Of a stretch of DNA of 20,958 nucleotides, positions 13,431-20,876 are shown in pieces. A program made the translations under genes and the position numbers. The DNA is from JAMCTM01 sp023473545. Lineage in GTDB: Bacteria; Patescibacteriota; Microgenomatia; Levybacterales; UBA12049. The first letter of the stretch is position 1. Every line of letters begins with the position of its first letter. The notes under the pieces were generated by a model. It was not told where the DNA came from. It saw nothing but the letters and a program-made list of their open reading frames with translations, and did not search any database. The stretch covers positions 1-20,958 of the forward strand of contig JAMCXO010000018.1 of NCBI GenBank assembly GCA_023473545.1, in the 5' to 3' direction.

Positions 13431-14069
13431 ATGAATACGGCCGAGCTTCTGGAAAAATACAAGCCTCTTTTAAAACGTCATTGGCCGCCATTACTGCTGG
13501 GTTTATTGGGTTTGATATTCTTAGGTTATGGTTTGATAGGGTTATTGACTGGTTCGGGAAAATCTCAAGATGTAGGTTTGCAACAATCTAAGGATCTAAA
13601 TTTAGATAGCCAGGTAAGCCCTGCGGCCTCGGGCACAGATATTATAATAGATATTGAAGGAGCGGTTTTAAAGCCGGGCGTGTATAGTCTTAACCAGGAC
13701 GCCAGGCTTAAGGAGGCCTTGATAGCGGCGGGCGGATTAAGCCGGGAAGCCGACAGAATCTGGATAGCTAAAAATCTTAATCTTGCCATGAAGCTTACAG
13801 ACGGGACAAAGGTCTATATTCCATCGGCCGGAGAGAGCGCTTCTTTGGGCAGGGGGACAGAAACTTCAGGGGATCTCCTAAGCAGGGGACTTATTAATAT
13901 TAACAGCGCTTCGGCCGCGGAGCTTGACAAACTGCCAGGGGTAGGACCGGCAACAGCCCGGAAAATTATAGACGGCAGACCGTACAGCTCAATTGATGAG
14001 CTGATCGGCAAAAAGATTATGAGTCAAAAAGCCTTTGATAAGATTAAGGATAGAATAAGCGTGTTTTAA
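13431..14069 (+). CDS. comEA: ComEA-like DNA-uptake protein
   Basis: Binds incoming double-stranded DNA outside the membrane during transformation. The 212-residue product has an N-terminal membrane anchor (about 19-41), a short linker, an SLBB-type domain (about 71-132: IIIDIEGAVLKPGVYSLNQD ... LTDGTKVYIP) and paired helix-hairpin-helix motifs (about 152-212: INSASAAELDKLPGVGPATA). Length and order are typical for ComEA. It overlaps comEC by one base (TAATG), so the two are translated together, and it follows leuS after 26 bases without a visible promoter. No Shine-Dalgarno is seen. Confidence 0.95.
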   Translation: MNTAELLEKYKPLLKRHWPPLLLGLLGLIFLGYGLIGLLTGSGKSQDVGLQQSKDLNLDSQVSPAASGTDIIIDIEGAVLKPGVYSLNQDARLKEALIAAGGLSREADRIWIAKNLNLAMKLTDGTKVYIPSAGESASLGRGTETSGDLLSRGLININSASAAELDKLPGVGPATARKIIDGRPYSSIDELIGKKIMSQKAFDKIKDRISVF

Positions 14070-15340
14070 TGCGGGAACATCTGAAATTATGGATCTTCTT
14101 TCTTTTAATTATCCTGGCGATTCGTTTTATTATCTTTTTCCAATCAACGGATAGTTTTGTTAATGGGGAGGGAATCAGTTTTAGACAGACTTTATTCACG
14201 GAGCCTCAAGTTTTTAGCAGTTACCAATTGATAAATGCCAGGCCATCGGGCTTTAGCCCTGTGAAAATTATTGCTCCATTGGAGCCAAAATTTCATTACG
14301 GAGATACCATAGCGGTTTCAGGCATAATAGGGAAAAAAGAGCCAAAGAATTTTGGCAGTTTTAAGAATAAACTGATAATAAATAAAAAGCCCGATATAAT
14401 AATGTATTTCCCCAAAATTGAGGCTGTCGGAAAAAGCAGATTAGCATTTGTATACCTTATCCGCCAGAAAATAATCTCTCTTTTCGGCAGTGTTCTTCCC
14501 GCCGATTCCTCCGCGCTTCTTCTGGGTATAGTTTTCGGCATAAAAGGCAATATGTCAAAGGAATTTCTTGACAATATTAGAACCGTGGGGGTAATGCACG
14601 TAATAGCGGCATCGGGTATGAACGTGTCGATGGCCGGCGGATTCTTAAGTTCGTTCTTCGCTCTTTTTTTAAGAAGACAGATAGCCCTTGGCTTGACTGT
14701 TATTGCCGTTTTGTTTTACGCTTTGCTGGCCGGTTTGGAGCCTTCGATTATGAGGGCCTCAATTATGGGGATTATGGCATTTTCGGCGCAAATCTTAGGC
14801 AGGCAAAGATTGGCGGGATATTCTTTATTTATGGCAGGCTGGTTAATGCTTTTTGTCTCTCCGGATCTTTTCCTGGATGTTGGCTTTCAGCTTTCATTCC
14901 TGGCCACGCTCGGGCTTTTATACATAAGACCTTTTATGGAGCGGGGAACCGGTGAAAAGTTGATTAAAAGCTCCGTGGTTGGGCAGGAAGCGGCCGCCAC
15001 AATCTGCGCCCAGATTGCCACCCTGCCCATTCTTCTGGCAAATTTCGGCACATATTCCCTGTGGTCTGTCGCGGCAAACGCGGTTTTGCTTTGGACAATT
15101 CCCATATTGATGACCTTGGGCGGTTTGGCGGTTGTTTTTGGTTCTCTGATTTCTTTTTTGGCCCAACCCTTTTTGTACCTGGCTTTCCCGCTTTTGATAT
15201 ATTTTGAGCATGTCAGCAGGTTTTTTGCCTCACTTCCCGGGAAAATCACTGCGGTTGATTTTCCCATAACGTTTGGGCTGGGATATTATTTGGTTTTGCT
15301 TTCTCTGATTTTATTGCTTAGGTCTTGGAGGAGGGAATAA
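14069..15340 (+). CDS. comEC: ComEC/Rec2-type DNA uptake channel, lacking the C-terminal nuclease-like domain
   Basis: Membrane channel that carries single-stranded DNA into the cell. The 423-residue product has an N-terminal membrane helix, a short outside region (about 30-120, OB-like) and the polytopic Competence domain (about 145-415) with the family motifs GVMHVIAASGMNVSM (about 174) and LAGLEPSIMRASIMGI (about 220). Full-length ComEC proteins of about 700 residues end in a metallo-beta-lactamase-like domain; here the gene stops right after the last membrane helix (LVLLSLILLLRSWRRE). The shorter form is, from general knowledge, common in reduced genomes. It converges on the next gene with an 8-base gap. 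Confidence 0.93.
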   Translation: MREHLKLWIFFLLIILAIRFIIFFQSTDSFVNGEGISFRQTLFTEPQVFSSYQLINARPSGFSPVKIIAPLEPKFHYGDTIAVSGIIGKKEPKNFGSFKNKLIINKKPDIIMYFPKIEAVGKSRLAFVYLIRQKIISLFGSVLPADSSALLLGIVFGIKGNMSKEFLDNIRTVGVMHVIAASGMNVSMAGGFLSSFFALFLRRQIALGLTVIAVLFYALLAGLEPSIMRASIMGIMAFSAQILGRQRLAGYSLFMAGWLMLFVSPDLFLDVGFQLSFLATLGLLYIRPFMERGTGEKLIKSSVVGQEAAATICAQIATLPILLANFGTYSLWSVAANAVLLWTIPILMTLGGLAVVFGSLISFLAQPFLYLAFPLLIYFEHVSRFFASLPGKITAVDFPITFGLGYYLVLLSLILLLRSWRRE

Positions 15341-15348
15341 AAAGAAGC

Positions 15349-15681
15349 CTACTTTGTTAAGGATTCAAGTTTGTCTCCGGTGCTTTTACTGCCAATGACA
15401 ATAATATAAGTTCCTATCACCAGGAAAACCTCTTTTGCCAGCAGCATGGCTGTTAGCACCAGGTTGTTGGAAATTTGAAGGTAGGTGCCTAAGGCATCTA
15501 TAAAAATTCCAATCGCGATTAAAAATACCCCGGTGGAGATGGATTTAAATCCTGCCGCCAGAATGCCTGAGCCAAACTTTTTGGTTACGGAGGCCATAAT
15601 TACGCCCGCCGCTATAGAGGCAAAGGCGGCAATAAAGCTTCCGGCCTGGATCACTATTTCTAAAAGTTTAGCTGTTCCCAT
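15349..15681 (-). CDS. Small membrane protein of unknown function, 110 residues
   Basis: Three hydrophobic helices are visible: about residues 9-30 (VIQAGSFIAAFASIAAGVIM), 40-66 (AAGFKSISTGVFLIAIGIFI) and 75-97 (VLTAMLLAKEVFLVIGTYII). The ends are polar and basic (SKSTGDKLESLTK). No family is recognised. It starts 30 bases after the stop of 15712-16089 on the same strand and is probably co-transcribed with it. There is no Shine-Dalgarno. Confidence 0.7.
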   Translation of the reverse strand: MGTAKLLEIVIQAGSFIAAFASIAAGVIMASVTKKFGSGILAAGFKSISTGVFLIAIGIFIDALGTYLQISNNLVLTAMLLAKEVFLVIGTYIIVIGSKSTGDKLESLTK

Positions 15682-15711
15682 AGGCAGTACCAGATATTAA
15701 ATAGCTAGTTT

Positions 15712-16089
15712 TTAGTCTCTAGCCGATGGCACTGGTTTGCTGGTTTGTTGCGCATCCTGAGCCGCTGACGTTTTAACGTCTGCCTGTTGCCCTGGCGGGC
15801 TGACCGTTTTCATAATTTCTTCTTTGGCCAAAGAGGGATAGCTTGTTAAAAGAGGCTCCATGGTCTTTTTTATAATCAGTCCGGAAAGATCTATAAACTG
15901 GGCTATAAGCTCTTGGGTTATTTCTTTGGGGGAGCCTGTTATTACTGTAACCGTACCGTCGTCTGAAACAGTTAATCCATTGACGCTTCGCGCCCTTGCC
16001 AGTGTTATGGCAGGACCTAAAACAACGATCTGTTTTTTAATAACCTCTGTCAGTAATTTTTGATATTCTCCGTCTGTTTGCGGCTGCAT
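15712..16089 (-). CDS. Small soluble protein of unknown function, 125 residues
   Basis: Residues 1-88 look like a compact alpha/beta domain (helix YQKLLTEVIKKQIVVLGPAI, then RARSVNGLTVSDDGTVTVIT strands, then helices through FIDLSGLIIKKTMEPLLTSY). Residues 95-125 are a Pro/Ala/Gln/Ser-rich disordered tail. No signal peptide or membrane segment is seen. The family is not recognised. It is first in a two-gene unit with the membrane protein 15349-15681, so the two may act together at the membrane. The promoter TTGACA, 17 bases, TATCAA precedes it. Confidence 0.7.
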   Translation of the reverse strand: MQPQTDGEYQKLLTEVIKKQIVVLGPAITLARARSVNGLTVSDDGTVTVITGSPKEITQELIAQFIDLSGLIIKKTMEPLLTSYPSLAKEEIMKTVSPPGQQADVKTSAAQDAQQTSKPVPSARD

Positions 16090-16110
16090 ATTAATTGTTG
16101 CTATATTTTA

Positions 16111-16139
16111 TTGATAGCAGGTAGAAACATACTTGTCAA
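16111..16139 (-). promoter_or_regulatory. Promoter of the 15712-16089 / 15349-15681 gene pair
   Basis: TTGACA (16139-16134), 17 bases, TATCAA (16116-16111), with TGC directly before the -10 (extended). The expected leader is about 15 bases. Confidence 0.65.
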
Positions 16140-16141
16140 TA

Positions 16142-16150
16142 TGCTAAACT
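16142..16150 (+). promoter_or_regulatory. Extended -10 promoter of argS
   Basis: TGC-TAAACT, no good -35. It lies next to the divergent promoter at 16111-16139. The leader to the ATG at 16177 would be about 20 bases without a Shine-Dalgarno. Confidence 0.5.
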
Positions 16151-16176
16151 GAAATACCGGCGACTGGCTGGGTAAT

Positions 16177-17919
16177 ATGTTGGATATTAGACGAGAGATT
16201 ACTGCTGCTATAAAAGAGGTTATGGCGGGAATGGGAATAGGGGATATTGACGCGGTTTGCCAGCGTCCCAAGGGCATATTTCACGGGGACTACACCTCGA
16301 ATATCGGCCTGGCCGCGTTCAGGAAACAAACAGGAGGCAAGAAGCAGGAGTATAAAACACCGCTGGATTTGGCGGAGAAAATAGCGCGGGATTTAAGACT
16401 AAGGATTAAAGATTTAAGAATAGAGCGGATTGAGACAGCCGCTCCCGGGTTTATAAACTTTTGGCTGTCGGAGGATTTTCTTGCCGGTCAGCTTAGGGAG
16501 GCGATAAAAAATAAAAAAAGGGCTGGCGGGAGCGGTAAAAGCAAAAAGGAGAAGATCATGGTTGAATTTACGGACCCCAATCCTTTTAAGGAGTTTCACA
16601 TAGGACATCTCTACAGCAATGCCGCCGGAGAATCAATCTGCCGTCTTTTAGAGTCCCAGGGCAGCGAAGTGAAGAGGGCGTGTTACCAGGGAGATGTGGG
16701 AATGCATGTGGCAAAGGCCCTGTACGCAGTTTTACAAATTACAAATTACAAATTACAAATTACAAATTTAGAAAAGAAAGAGATTGGAGAGCGGGTAAAG
16801 TTCTTAGGCGAGGCTTATGCCTATGGGGCAAGAGATTACGAAGAAAACGAAGCGGCAAAATCAGCTATTAACGGCCTCAACAGGAAGATCTATGACAAGT
16901 CGGATCCCGAAATCAACAGTTTGTATGAGAAAGGCAGGGCCTGGAGCCTGGAATATTTTGAGACAATTTATTCCCGTTTGGGAACTAAGTTTGATTACTA
17001 TTATTTTGAATCAAGGGTTGGAAAAATCGGTTTGGATCTTGTCGGGAAAAACATTGAAAACGGTATTTTTGAGCAAAGCGGGGAGGCGGTTGTTTTTCGG
17101 GGAGAGAAATACGGGTTTCATACCAGGGTTTTTGTCAATTCCCAAGGCCTGCCAACCTACGAGGCAAAAGAGCTAGGTTTAAACTGGCAGAAATTCCAAG
17201 ATTATCCGGCCAACGCCTCGGTAATTATCACCGGCAATGAGATTAATGAATATTTCAAGGTACTTATGGCGGCAATGGACCGGATTATGCCGGAGGTTGC
17301 CTCTAAAACAAGGCATATCGGCCATGGAATGGTGCGTCTTGCCACAGGTAAAATGAGCAGCAGAAAGGGCAATGTTGTAACCGGCGAGCGGCTTTTAGAC
17401 GAAGTAAAGGCATGTTTAAGAAGAGAATATCCGAAGATGGATGAAAAGACCCTTGAGATTGTTGCGGTGGGTGCCGTAAAGTACGCGCTTTTGAAAAACG
17501 GTATCGGACTTGAGATTATTTTTAATCTCGACGCGTCAATTAGCCTTGAAGGGGATTCGGGTCCTTACCTGCAGTACACGTATGCTCGCACACGCAGTGT
17601 GCTTTCAAAAGTCAAAAGTCAAAAGTCAAAAGTCAAAAGTACAATTCAAAATTTAAAACTTGAGATGGAGGAACTCGATCTTCTTCGAACGATTTATCGC
17701 TTTCCCGAGACAGTTGAGGAGGCCGCCAAAAATTTTTCGCCCAATATCATTTGCTTTTTTATGTTTGATCTTGCCCAAAGATTTAATCTTTTCTATCAGA
17801 GGCAAAGAATCATCGGTTCGGAGAATGAGGGCTTTAGACTGCTCTTGACAGAATCGGTTGGCCGGATCATCAAAACGGGCTTGTACCTTTTGGGTATTGA
17901 GTCGCCGGAGAAGATGTGA
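16177..17919 (+). CDS. argS: Arginyl-tRNA synthetase
   Basis: Charges tRNA-Arg with arginine. The 580-residue product has the N-terminal Arg-tRNA-synthetase domain (about 1-95; HGDYTSNIGLAAF), the class I HIGH motif (FHIGHLYSNAAGE, about 139-152, preceded by VEFTDPNPFKE), the GKMSSRKGNVVTGE motif (about 391-404) and the C-terminal DALR anticodon-binding domain ending LYLLGIESPEKM. Length is normal. Two heptamer arrays add LQITNYKLQITNL (about 186-198) and SKVKSQKSKVKS (about 478-489) in frame. The TGA stop sits at the usual end of the family, showing that UGA is not recoded. Confidence 0.97.
   Translation: MLDIRREITAAIKEVMAGMGIGDIDAVCQRPKGIFHGDYTSNIGLAAFRKQTGGKKQEYKTPLDLAEKIARDLRLRIKDLRIERIETAAPGFINFWLSEDFLAGQLREAIKNKKRAGGSGKSKKEKIMVEFTDPNPFKEFHIGHLYSNAAGESICRLLESQGSEVKRACYQGDVGMHVAKALYAVLQITNYKLQITNLEKKEIGERVKFLGEAYAYGARDYEENEAAKSAINGLNRKIYDKSDPEINSLYEKGRAWSLEYFETIYSRLGTKFDYYYFESRVGKIGLDLVGKNIENGIFEQSGEAVVFRGEKYGFHTRVFVNSQGLPTYEAKELGLNWQKFQDYPANASVIITGNEINEYFKVLMAAMDRIMPEVASKTRHIGHGMVRLATGKMSSRKGNVVTGERLLDEVKACLRREYPKMDEKTLEIVAVGAVKYALLKNGIGLEIIFNLDASISLEGDSGPYLQYTYARTRSVLSKVKSQKSKVKSTIQNLKLEMEELDLLRTIYRFPETVEEAAKNFSPNIICFFMFDLAQRFNLFYQRQRIIGSENEGFRLLLTESVGRIIKTGLYLLGIESPEKM
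16734..16768. repeat. Heptamer array, five exact ACAAATT units, inside argS
   Basis: Five perfect tandem copies, 35 bases, in the coding frame between the HIGH region and the next conserved helix. Confidence 0.97.
17606..17640. repeat. Heptamer array, five exact CAAAAGT units, inside argS
   Basis: Five perfect tandem copies, 35 bases, at the join between the catalytic core and the DALR domain. The same unit occurs three times at 19681-19701. Confidence 0.97.
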
Positions 17920-17962
17920 GATAAAGCTTTAGCCGTGCTTTCCGTTTTTCCTCGGCCAGACT

Positions 17963-18253
17963 TTATTTATACTCTCGATGCGATCCTGAATGTTTAGCAA
18001 TAGTAAATAAAAGAATAATTTTTTTCTCGACCTCATCAAAATCCCAGATAATACGTAAATCGCCGGTTATAAAACTGCTCCATTTTTCTCCAAAATTTCT
18101 TGTATTGACCTTATGACTTTTTAGTGAAGGATAGAAAGGATCGGTACGGATTAATTTAACCGCTTTCTTTGTCCTTTTTTCTTTTTCCGGATTACCTTTT
18201 ATGAGTTTTTTATACGCGTCGTCATAACCGGAAGTAGCAATAAGACTAAACAT
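17963..18253 (-). CDS. RelE/ParE-superfamily toxin
   Basis: The 96-residue protein has the RelE/YafQ fold pattern: DDAYKKLIKGNPEKEKRTKK helix, a DPFYPSLKSHKV segment, WSSFITGDLRIIWDFDE strand pair and a C-terminal IAKHSGSHREY with His residues typical of mRNA-cleaving relatives. It is expected to cleave mRNA on ribosomes when free of its antitoxin. The antitoxin gene lies 5 bases upstream. No other genes share the unit. Confidence 0.85.
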   Translation of the reverse strand: MFSLIATSGYDDAYKKLIKGNPEKEKRTKKAVKLIRTDPFYPSLKSHKVNTRNFGEKWSSFITGDLRIIWDFDEVEKKIILLFTIAKHSGSHREYK

Positions 18254-18258
18254 GTTAT

Positions 18259-18519
18259 TTATAGACTGTCGAGGTGTTTATCAATATCTTCGTCAGAACT
18301 GAGCACAGTGTAGCGGCCTTTTTTATAATCGTTCATTCCCTTTGCGATCATTTTTTCCGTTTCTTCGTCTACAAGCGGCAGTTCGCTTATTTCTTTTTTA
18401 TATTGTTCGGCAAGGGCTACTTTAATAATTTCGGCCTCAGATAATACCCGATACCTGCTTCGGAGAAAAGCTAAAACTTCTTCTATTTCCGGCGTTTTGT
18501 TTAATCTGATCTGCGACAT
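18259..18519 (-). CDS. Antitoxin of the RelE-type pair, probable ribbon-helix-helix type
   Basis: The 86-residue protein starts with a short strand and helix-turn-helix-like stretch (MSQIRLNKTPEIEEVLAFLR, then LSEAEIIKVALAEQYKKEI), as in ribbon-helix-helix DNA-binding antitoxins, and ends with an acidic toxin-binding tail (VLSSDEDIDKHLDSL). Antitoxin-first order and 5-base spacing fit a type II operon, in which the pair usually represses its own promoter. The promoter is nearly consensus and reaches almost to the start codon. Confidence 0.85.
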   Translation of the reverse strand: MSQIRLNKTPEIEEVLAFLRSRYRVLSEAEIIKVALAEQYKKEISELPLVDEETEKMIAKGMNDYKKGRYTVLSSDEDIDKHLDSL

Positions 18520-18528
18520 ATACTACCT

Positions 18529-18557
18529 ATTCTAGGGCATTTATTACCTTATGTCAA
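18529..18557 (-). promoter_or_regulatory. Toxin-antitoxin operon promoter
   Basis: TTGACA (18557-18552), 17 bases, TAGAAT (18534-18529). The -10 ends 9 bases before the ATG at 18519, so the mRNA should have a leader of only 2-3 bases. Confidence 0.75.
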
Positions 18558-18667
18558 GAGACTGAGTTTCAGCAGTTTTTCGGGGCGTTAAGGTAAATCC
18601 ACGCCTGGGGCGACTGGTGATCTATATCAAACTATAATCTATACATATCTTTGTGTATCTTTTCCTC

Positions 18668-18695
18668 TTGCAAAATAATTTTTAAGTGGTAAAAT
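18668..18695 (+). promoter_or_regulatory. M16 peptidase promoter, leaderless
   Basis: TTGCAA (18668-18673), 16 bases, extended TGG-TAAAAT (18690-18695). The ATG at 18702 lies 6 bases after the -10, where transcription itself should start. Confidence 0.7.
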
Positions 18696-18701
18696 GGGTT
18701 T

Positions 18702-19979
18702 ATGCAATTTTCCCGCACTGTTTTAGGAAACGGCCTTCGGGTTTTAACTATCCCAATGCCATCATTTGAGAGCGCGACTGTTTTGGCAATGGTTGGGGCA
18801 GGCAGCCGCTATGAAAACCGCGGCAATAACGGCATTTCCCACTTTTTGGAACACATGGCATTTAAAGGAACAGCCAAAAGGCCCTCCGCCATGGCGATTT
18901 CTTCTTTGATCGAGGGAATAGGCGGAGAATTTAACGCCTTTACCGGCAAGGAGGAGACAGGCTATTACATTAAATCCTCGAAAAACCATATAGATTTGTG
19001 TTTGGATGTTTTGGCCGATATGCTGCAAAACTCGCTTTTGGATTCCAAGGAAATAGACAGAGAGCGGGGGGTGATTTTGGAAGAAATTAATCTCTACGAA
19101 GACACCCCGTCCAGAAAAATAGGGGATGTCTACGAAAGACTTTTGTACGCCGATACGCCTTTGGGATGGGATATATCAGGGGAGAAAGAGGTCATCGGAA
19201 AGATTAACAGGAGTGATTTTGTTTCTTACATGTCGGGTCTTTACAGCGCCTCCAATATGACCCTTGTGATAGCAGGCGGCATAGATCCTAAAAAAGCCCT
19301 GGAAATGGCGGAAAGGTTTTTCGGCGGAATGAATGTTTTTGCCACCAATAAATACGAGGAAGCTCCGGAGGGTAAGGATGAGCCTCAGGTTTTAATCAAA
19401 AGCCGCGAAACAGAACAGGCGCATATCGCCCTGGGGGTTCGGACTGTTTTCCTAAACCATAAGGACAGATATCCTTTGTCTATTTTAGCCGCTATCCTGG
19501 GAGGGGGAATGAGCAGCCGTCTTTTCCATGAGATAAGAGAAAAAAGAGGACTTGCCTATTATGTCCGCAGTTCTTCGGATCACTACTCCGACTGCGGCAG
19601 TTTTGTTTCAACCGCCGGGGTTGACCCAAAAAGGATAGAAGAGGCAATAAAGGTGATGGTTGAGGAATACGGCAAGATTTCAAAAGTCAAAAGTCAAAAG
19701 TCAGCAATTACCAAGGAAGAACTGCAAAGAGCAAAGGAGCTTATAAAAGGGCATTTGGTGCTTGATCTTGAAGACAGCCGATCCGTGGCCAGCTTTTACG
19801 CTAACCAGGAACTTTTAGAAAAACAAATTTACAATCCGGACCAGGTGATAGAAAAAATACGGCAGATAACCGTTGAGGATGTAGAACAGGCGGCTAAAAG
19901 GTATTTGTCCAGGCCTCTTAAGCTGGCGGTGATAGGCAATTTTGCCGATGGACAAAGGTTTCGGAGTTTGATAAAGTAG
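18702..19979 (+). CDS. M16-family zinc peptidase
   Basis: The 425-residue protein has the inverted zinc site HxxEH (H47, E50, H51 in GISHFLEHMAFKGT) and the distal ligand E128 (RGVILEEINLYED), 76 residues later as usual in M16. The C-terminal half has the second M16 domain with GGGMSSRLFHEIREKRGLAY (about 265). Length is that of the single-chain bacterial processing-peptidase-like group. A likely role is degradation of peptides or processing of exported proteins; the substrate is unknown and no signal peptide is seen. Three CAAAAGT heptamers encode SKVKSQK near residue 327. Transcription appears to start at the ATG. Confidence 0.93.
   Translation: MQFSRTVLGNGLRVLTIPMPSFESATVLAMVGAGSRYENRGNNGISHFLEHMAFKGTAKRPSAMAISSLIEGIGGEFNAFTGKEETGYYIKSSKNHIDLCLDVLADMLQNSLLDSKEIDRERGVILEEINLYEDTPSRKIGDVYERLLYADTPLGWDISGEKEVIGKINRSDFVSYMSGLYSASNMTLVIAGGIDPKKALEMAERFFGGMNVFATNKYEEAPEGKDEPQVLIKSRETEQAHIALGVRTVFLNHKDRYPLSILAAILGGGMSSRLFHEIREKRGLAYYVRSSSDHYSDCGSFVSTAGVDPKRIEEAIKVMVEEYGKISKVKSQKSAITKEELQRAKELIKGHLVLDLEDSRSVASFYANQELLEKQIYNPDQVIEKIRQITVEDVEQAAKRYLSRPLKLAVIGNFADGQRFRSLIK
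19681..19701. repeat. Heptamer array, three exact CAAAAGT units, inside the M16 peptidase gene
   Basis: Three copies, 21 bases, an in-frame insertion of seven codons. The unit is identical to the one at 17606-17640 in argS. Confidence 0.95.
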
Positions 19980-20002
19980 AGTTTATAGGCAAGGTAATTT
20001 AT

Positions 20003-20088
20003 CGCTCGTGAATAAATTTTTTTGCGGGTGCAACTCGTCCTGCTTGGCAGGACTCAGACATCCATCCTCAAAAAATTCATTCACTCGC
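20003..20088. repeat. MITE-like hairpin element upstream of ndk
   Basis: Its ends, CGCTCGTGAATAAATTTTTT and CAAAAAATTCATTCACTCGC, are imperfect inverted repeats of about 20 bases. The middle contains a perfect 7-bp hairpin, GTCCTGC-TTG-GCAGGAC (20037-20053). The right end and the middle layout match the elements at 8095-8158, 9235-9328 and 10139-10232. Confidence 0.65.
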
Positions 20089-20123
20089 TTTTACCAGTTG
20101 TCAGTATTATAGTTACTTCCATT

Positions 20124-20696
20124 ATGGAGCAGACATTTGTTTTAATAAAGCCGGACGGGGTAAAAAGAGCCTTGGTGGGCGATCTTATCCACCGATTCGA
20201 GAGAATGGGTCTAAAGATCGCGGCCATGAAGATGGTTTGGCCAAAGGAAGACCTTTTGATAAGACATTATAAGAGCGATGACGAAGACACCCTTAAAAGA
20301 TGGGGAGAGAAAACACTTAAAACCTATACAAAATACGGCAGAAACGCCTTGAAGGATTTGGGGACGGAGGATCCCTTGGAACTTGGAAAAATGGTTAGGG
20401 GATGGCTGTTTGACTATGTTTCTTCGGGCCCTATGGTGGCAATGATTTTGGAGGGCAGGCACGCGGTTGAAAACGTGGTGAATCTGGCCGGCCCCACCAT
20501 GCCTGTTAATGCTCCGTCAGGTTCCATAAGAGGGGATTATTCCACGGATTCCGCCGCCTATGCCAATGATGAGAAAAGGGGGGTTATGAATTTGGTTCAC
20601 ATATCCGCAAGCCTGGAGGAGGCAAATTTTGAGAAAACGCTTTGGTTTAGCCCGGAGGAGATCTTTGAATACAAAAGGGCGGAGGAATTTATTTAA
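20124..20696 (+). CDS. ndk: Nucleoside diphosphate kinase, extended form
   Basis: Transfers phosphate between nucleoside tri- and diphosphates through a phospho-His. The start is set at ATG 20124 (MEQTFVLIKPDGVKRALVGD), the family's usual beginning; the frame is open further upstream but runs through a repeat element. The active-site His is H159 in MNLVHISASLEEANFE, in place of the usual HGSDS. SIRGDYSTD (about 134-142) is conserved. At 190 residues it is about 50 longer than the standard enzyme, with the extra part at about residues 48-98 (including KTLKTYTKYGRNALKDLGTE). No Shine-Dalgarno is present; TATTAT (20105-20110) may be a -10 box. Confidence 0.92.
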   Translation: MEQTFVLIKPDGVKRALVGDLIHRFERMGLKIAAMKMVWPKEDLLIRHYKSDDEDTLKRWGEKTLKTYTKYGRNALKDLGTEDPLELGKMVRGWLFDYVSSGPMVAMILEGRHAVENVVNLAGPTMPVNAPSGSIRGDYSTDSAAYANDEKRGVMNLVHISASLEEANFEKTLWFSPEEIFEYKRAEEFI

Positions 20697-20797
20697 TCCG
20701 CATTTTCCTCCTGTGTTTCTGATCCGCTTAAACCGGTTTGCACAATATCTTCCGAGTTTATGTCTTTTTCTGTTTTAATAGCTCTTCTGACAAAGAC
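20693..20797 (-). pseudogene. Probable 3' remnant of a truncated gene (acidic C-terminal tail)
   Basis: The minus strand is open from a TAA at 20800-20798 to a TAA at 20695-20693, giving VFVRRAIKTEKDINSEDIVQ and then an acidic, Gly/Ser/Glu-rich tail ending EENAD. No ATG, GTG or TTG precedes the tail. The composition resembles a real protein C-terminus, and its stop overlaps the ndk stop, as in the convergent pair at 5520-5523. The 5' part may have been lost when the neighbouring element entered. Confidence 0.35.
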
Positions 20798-20859
20798 TTA
20801 ACTTAACATATAAGAAAGTAGGGGATAATAAGAACGAACTCACACTCCTGACATAACTA

Positions 20860-20868
20860 TGCTACACT
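20860..20868 (+). promoter_or_regulatory. Extended -10 promoter, nearly leaderless
   Basis: TGC-TACACT, 8 bases before the ATG at 20877. The sequence closely resembles the argS (TGC-TAAACT) and leuS (TGG-TATACT) elements. Confidence 0.5.
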
Positions 20869-20876
20869 AGATCAAT

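Noticed and set aside
17917..17919. UGA recoding (as in Gracilibacteria or SR1)
   Set aside because: argS ends at TGA exactly where ArgRS families end, and reading through adds nothing recognisable.
17920..17962. Rho-independent terminator between argS and the toxin gene
   Set aside because: T-rich and short, but no convincing GC stem directly before a T-run was found; the same holds for the other gene ends in the window.
20022..20123. N-terminal extension of Ndk upstream of 20124
   Set aside because: The extra residues come from a hairpin repeat element, and Ndk proteins begin at MEQTFVLIKPDG.
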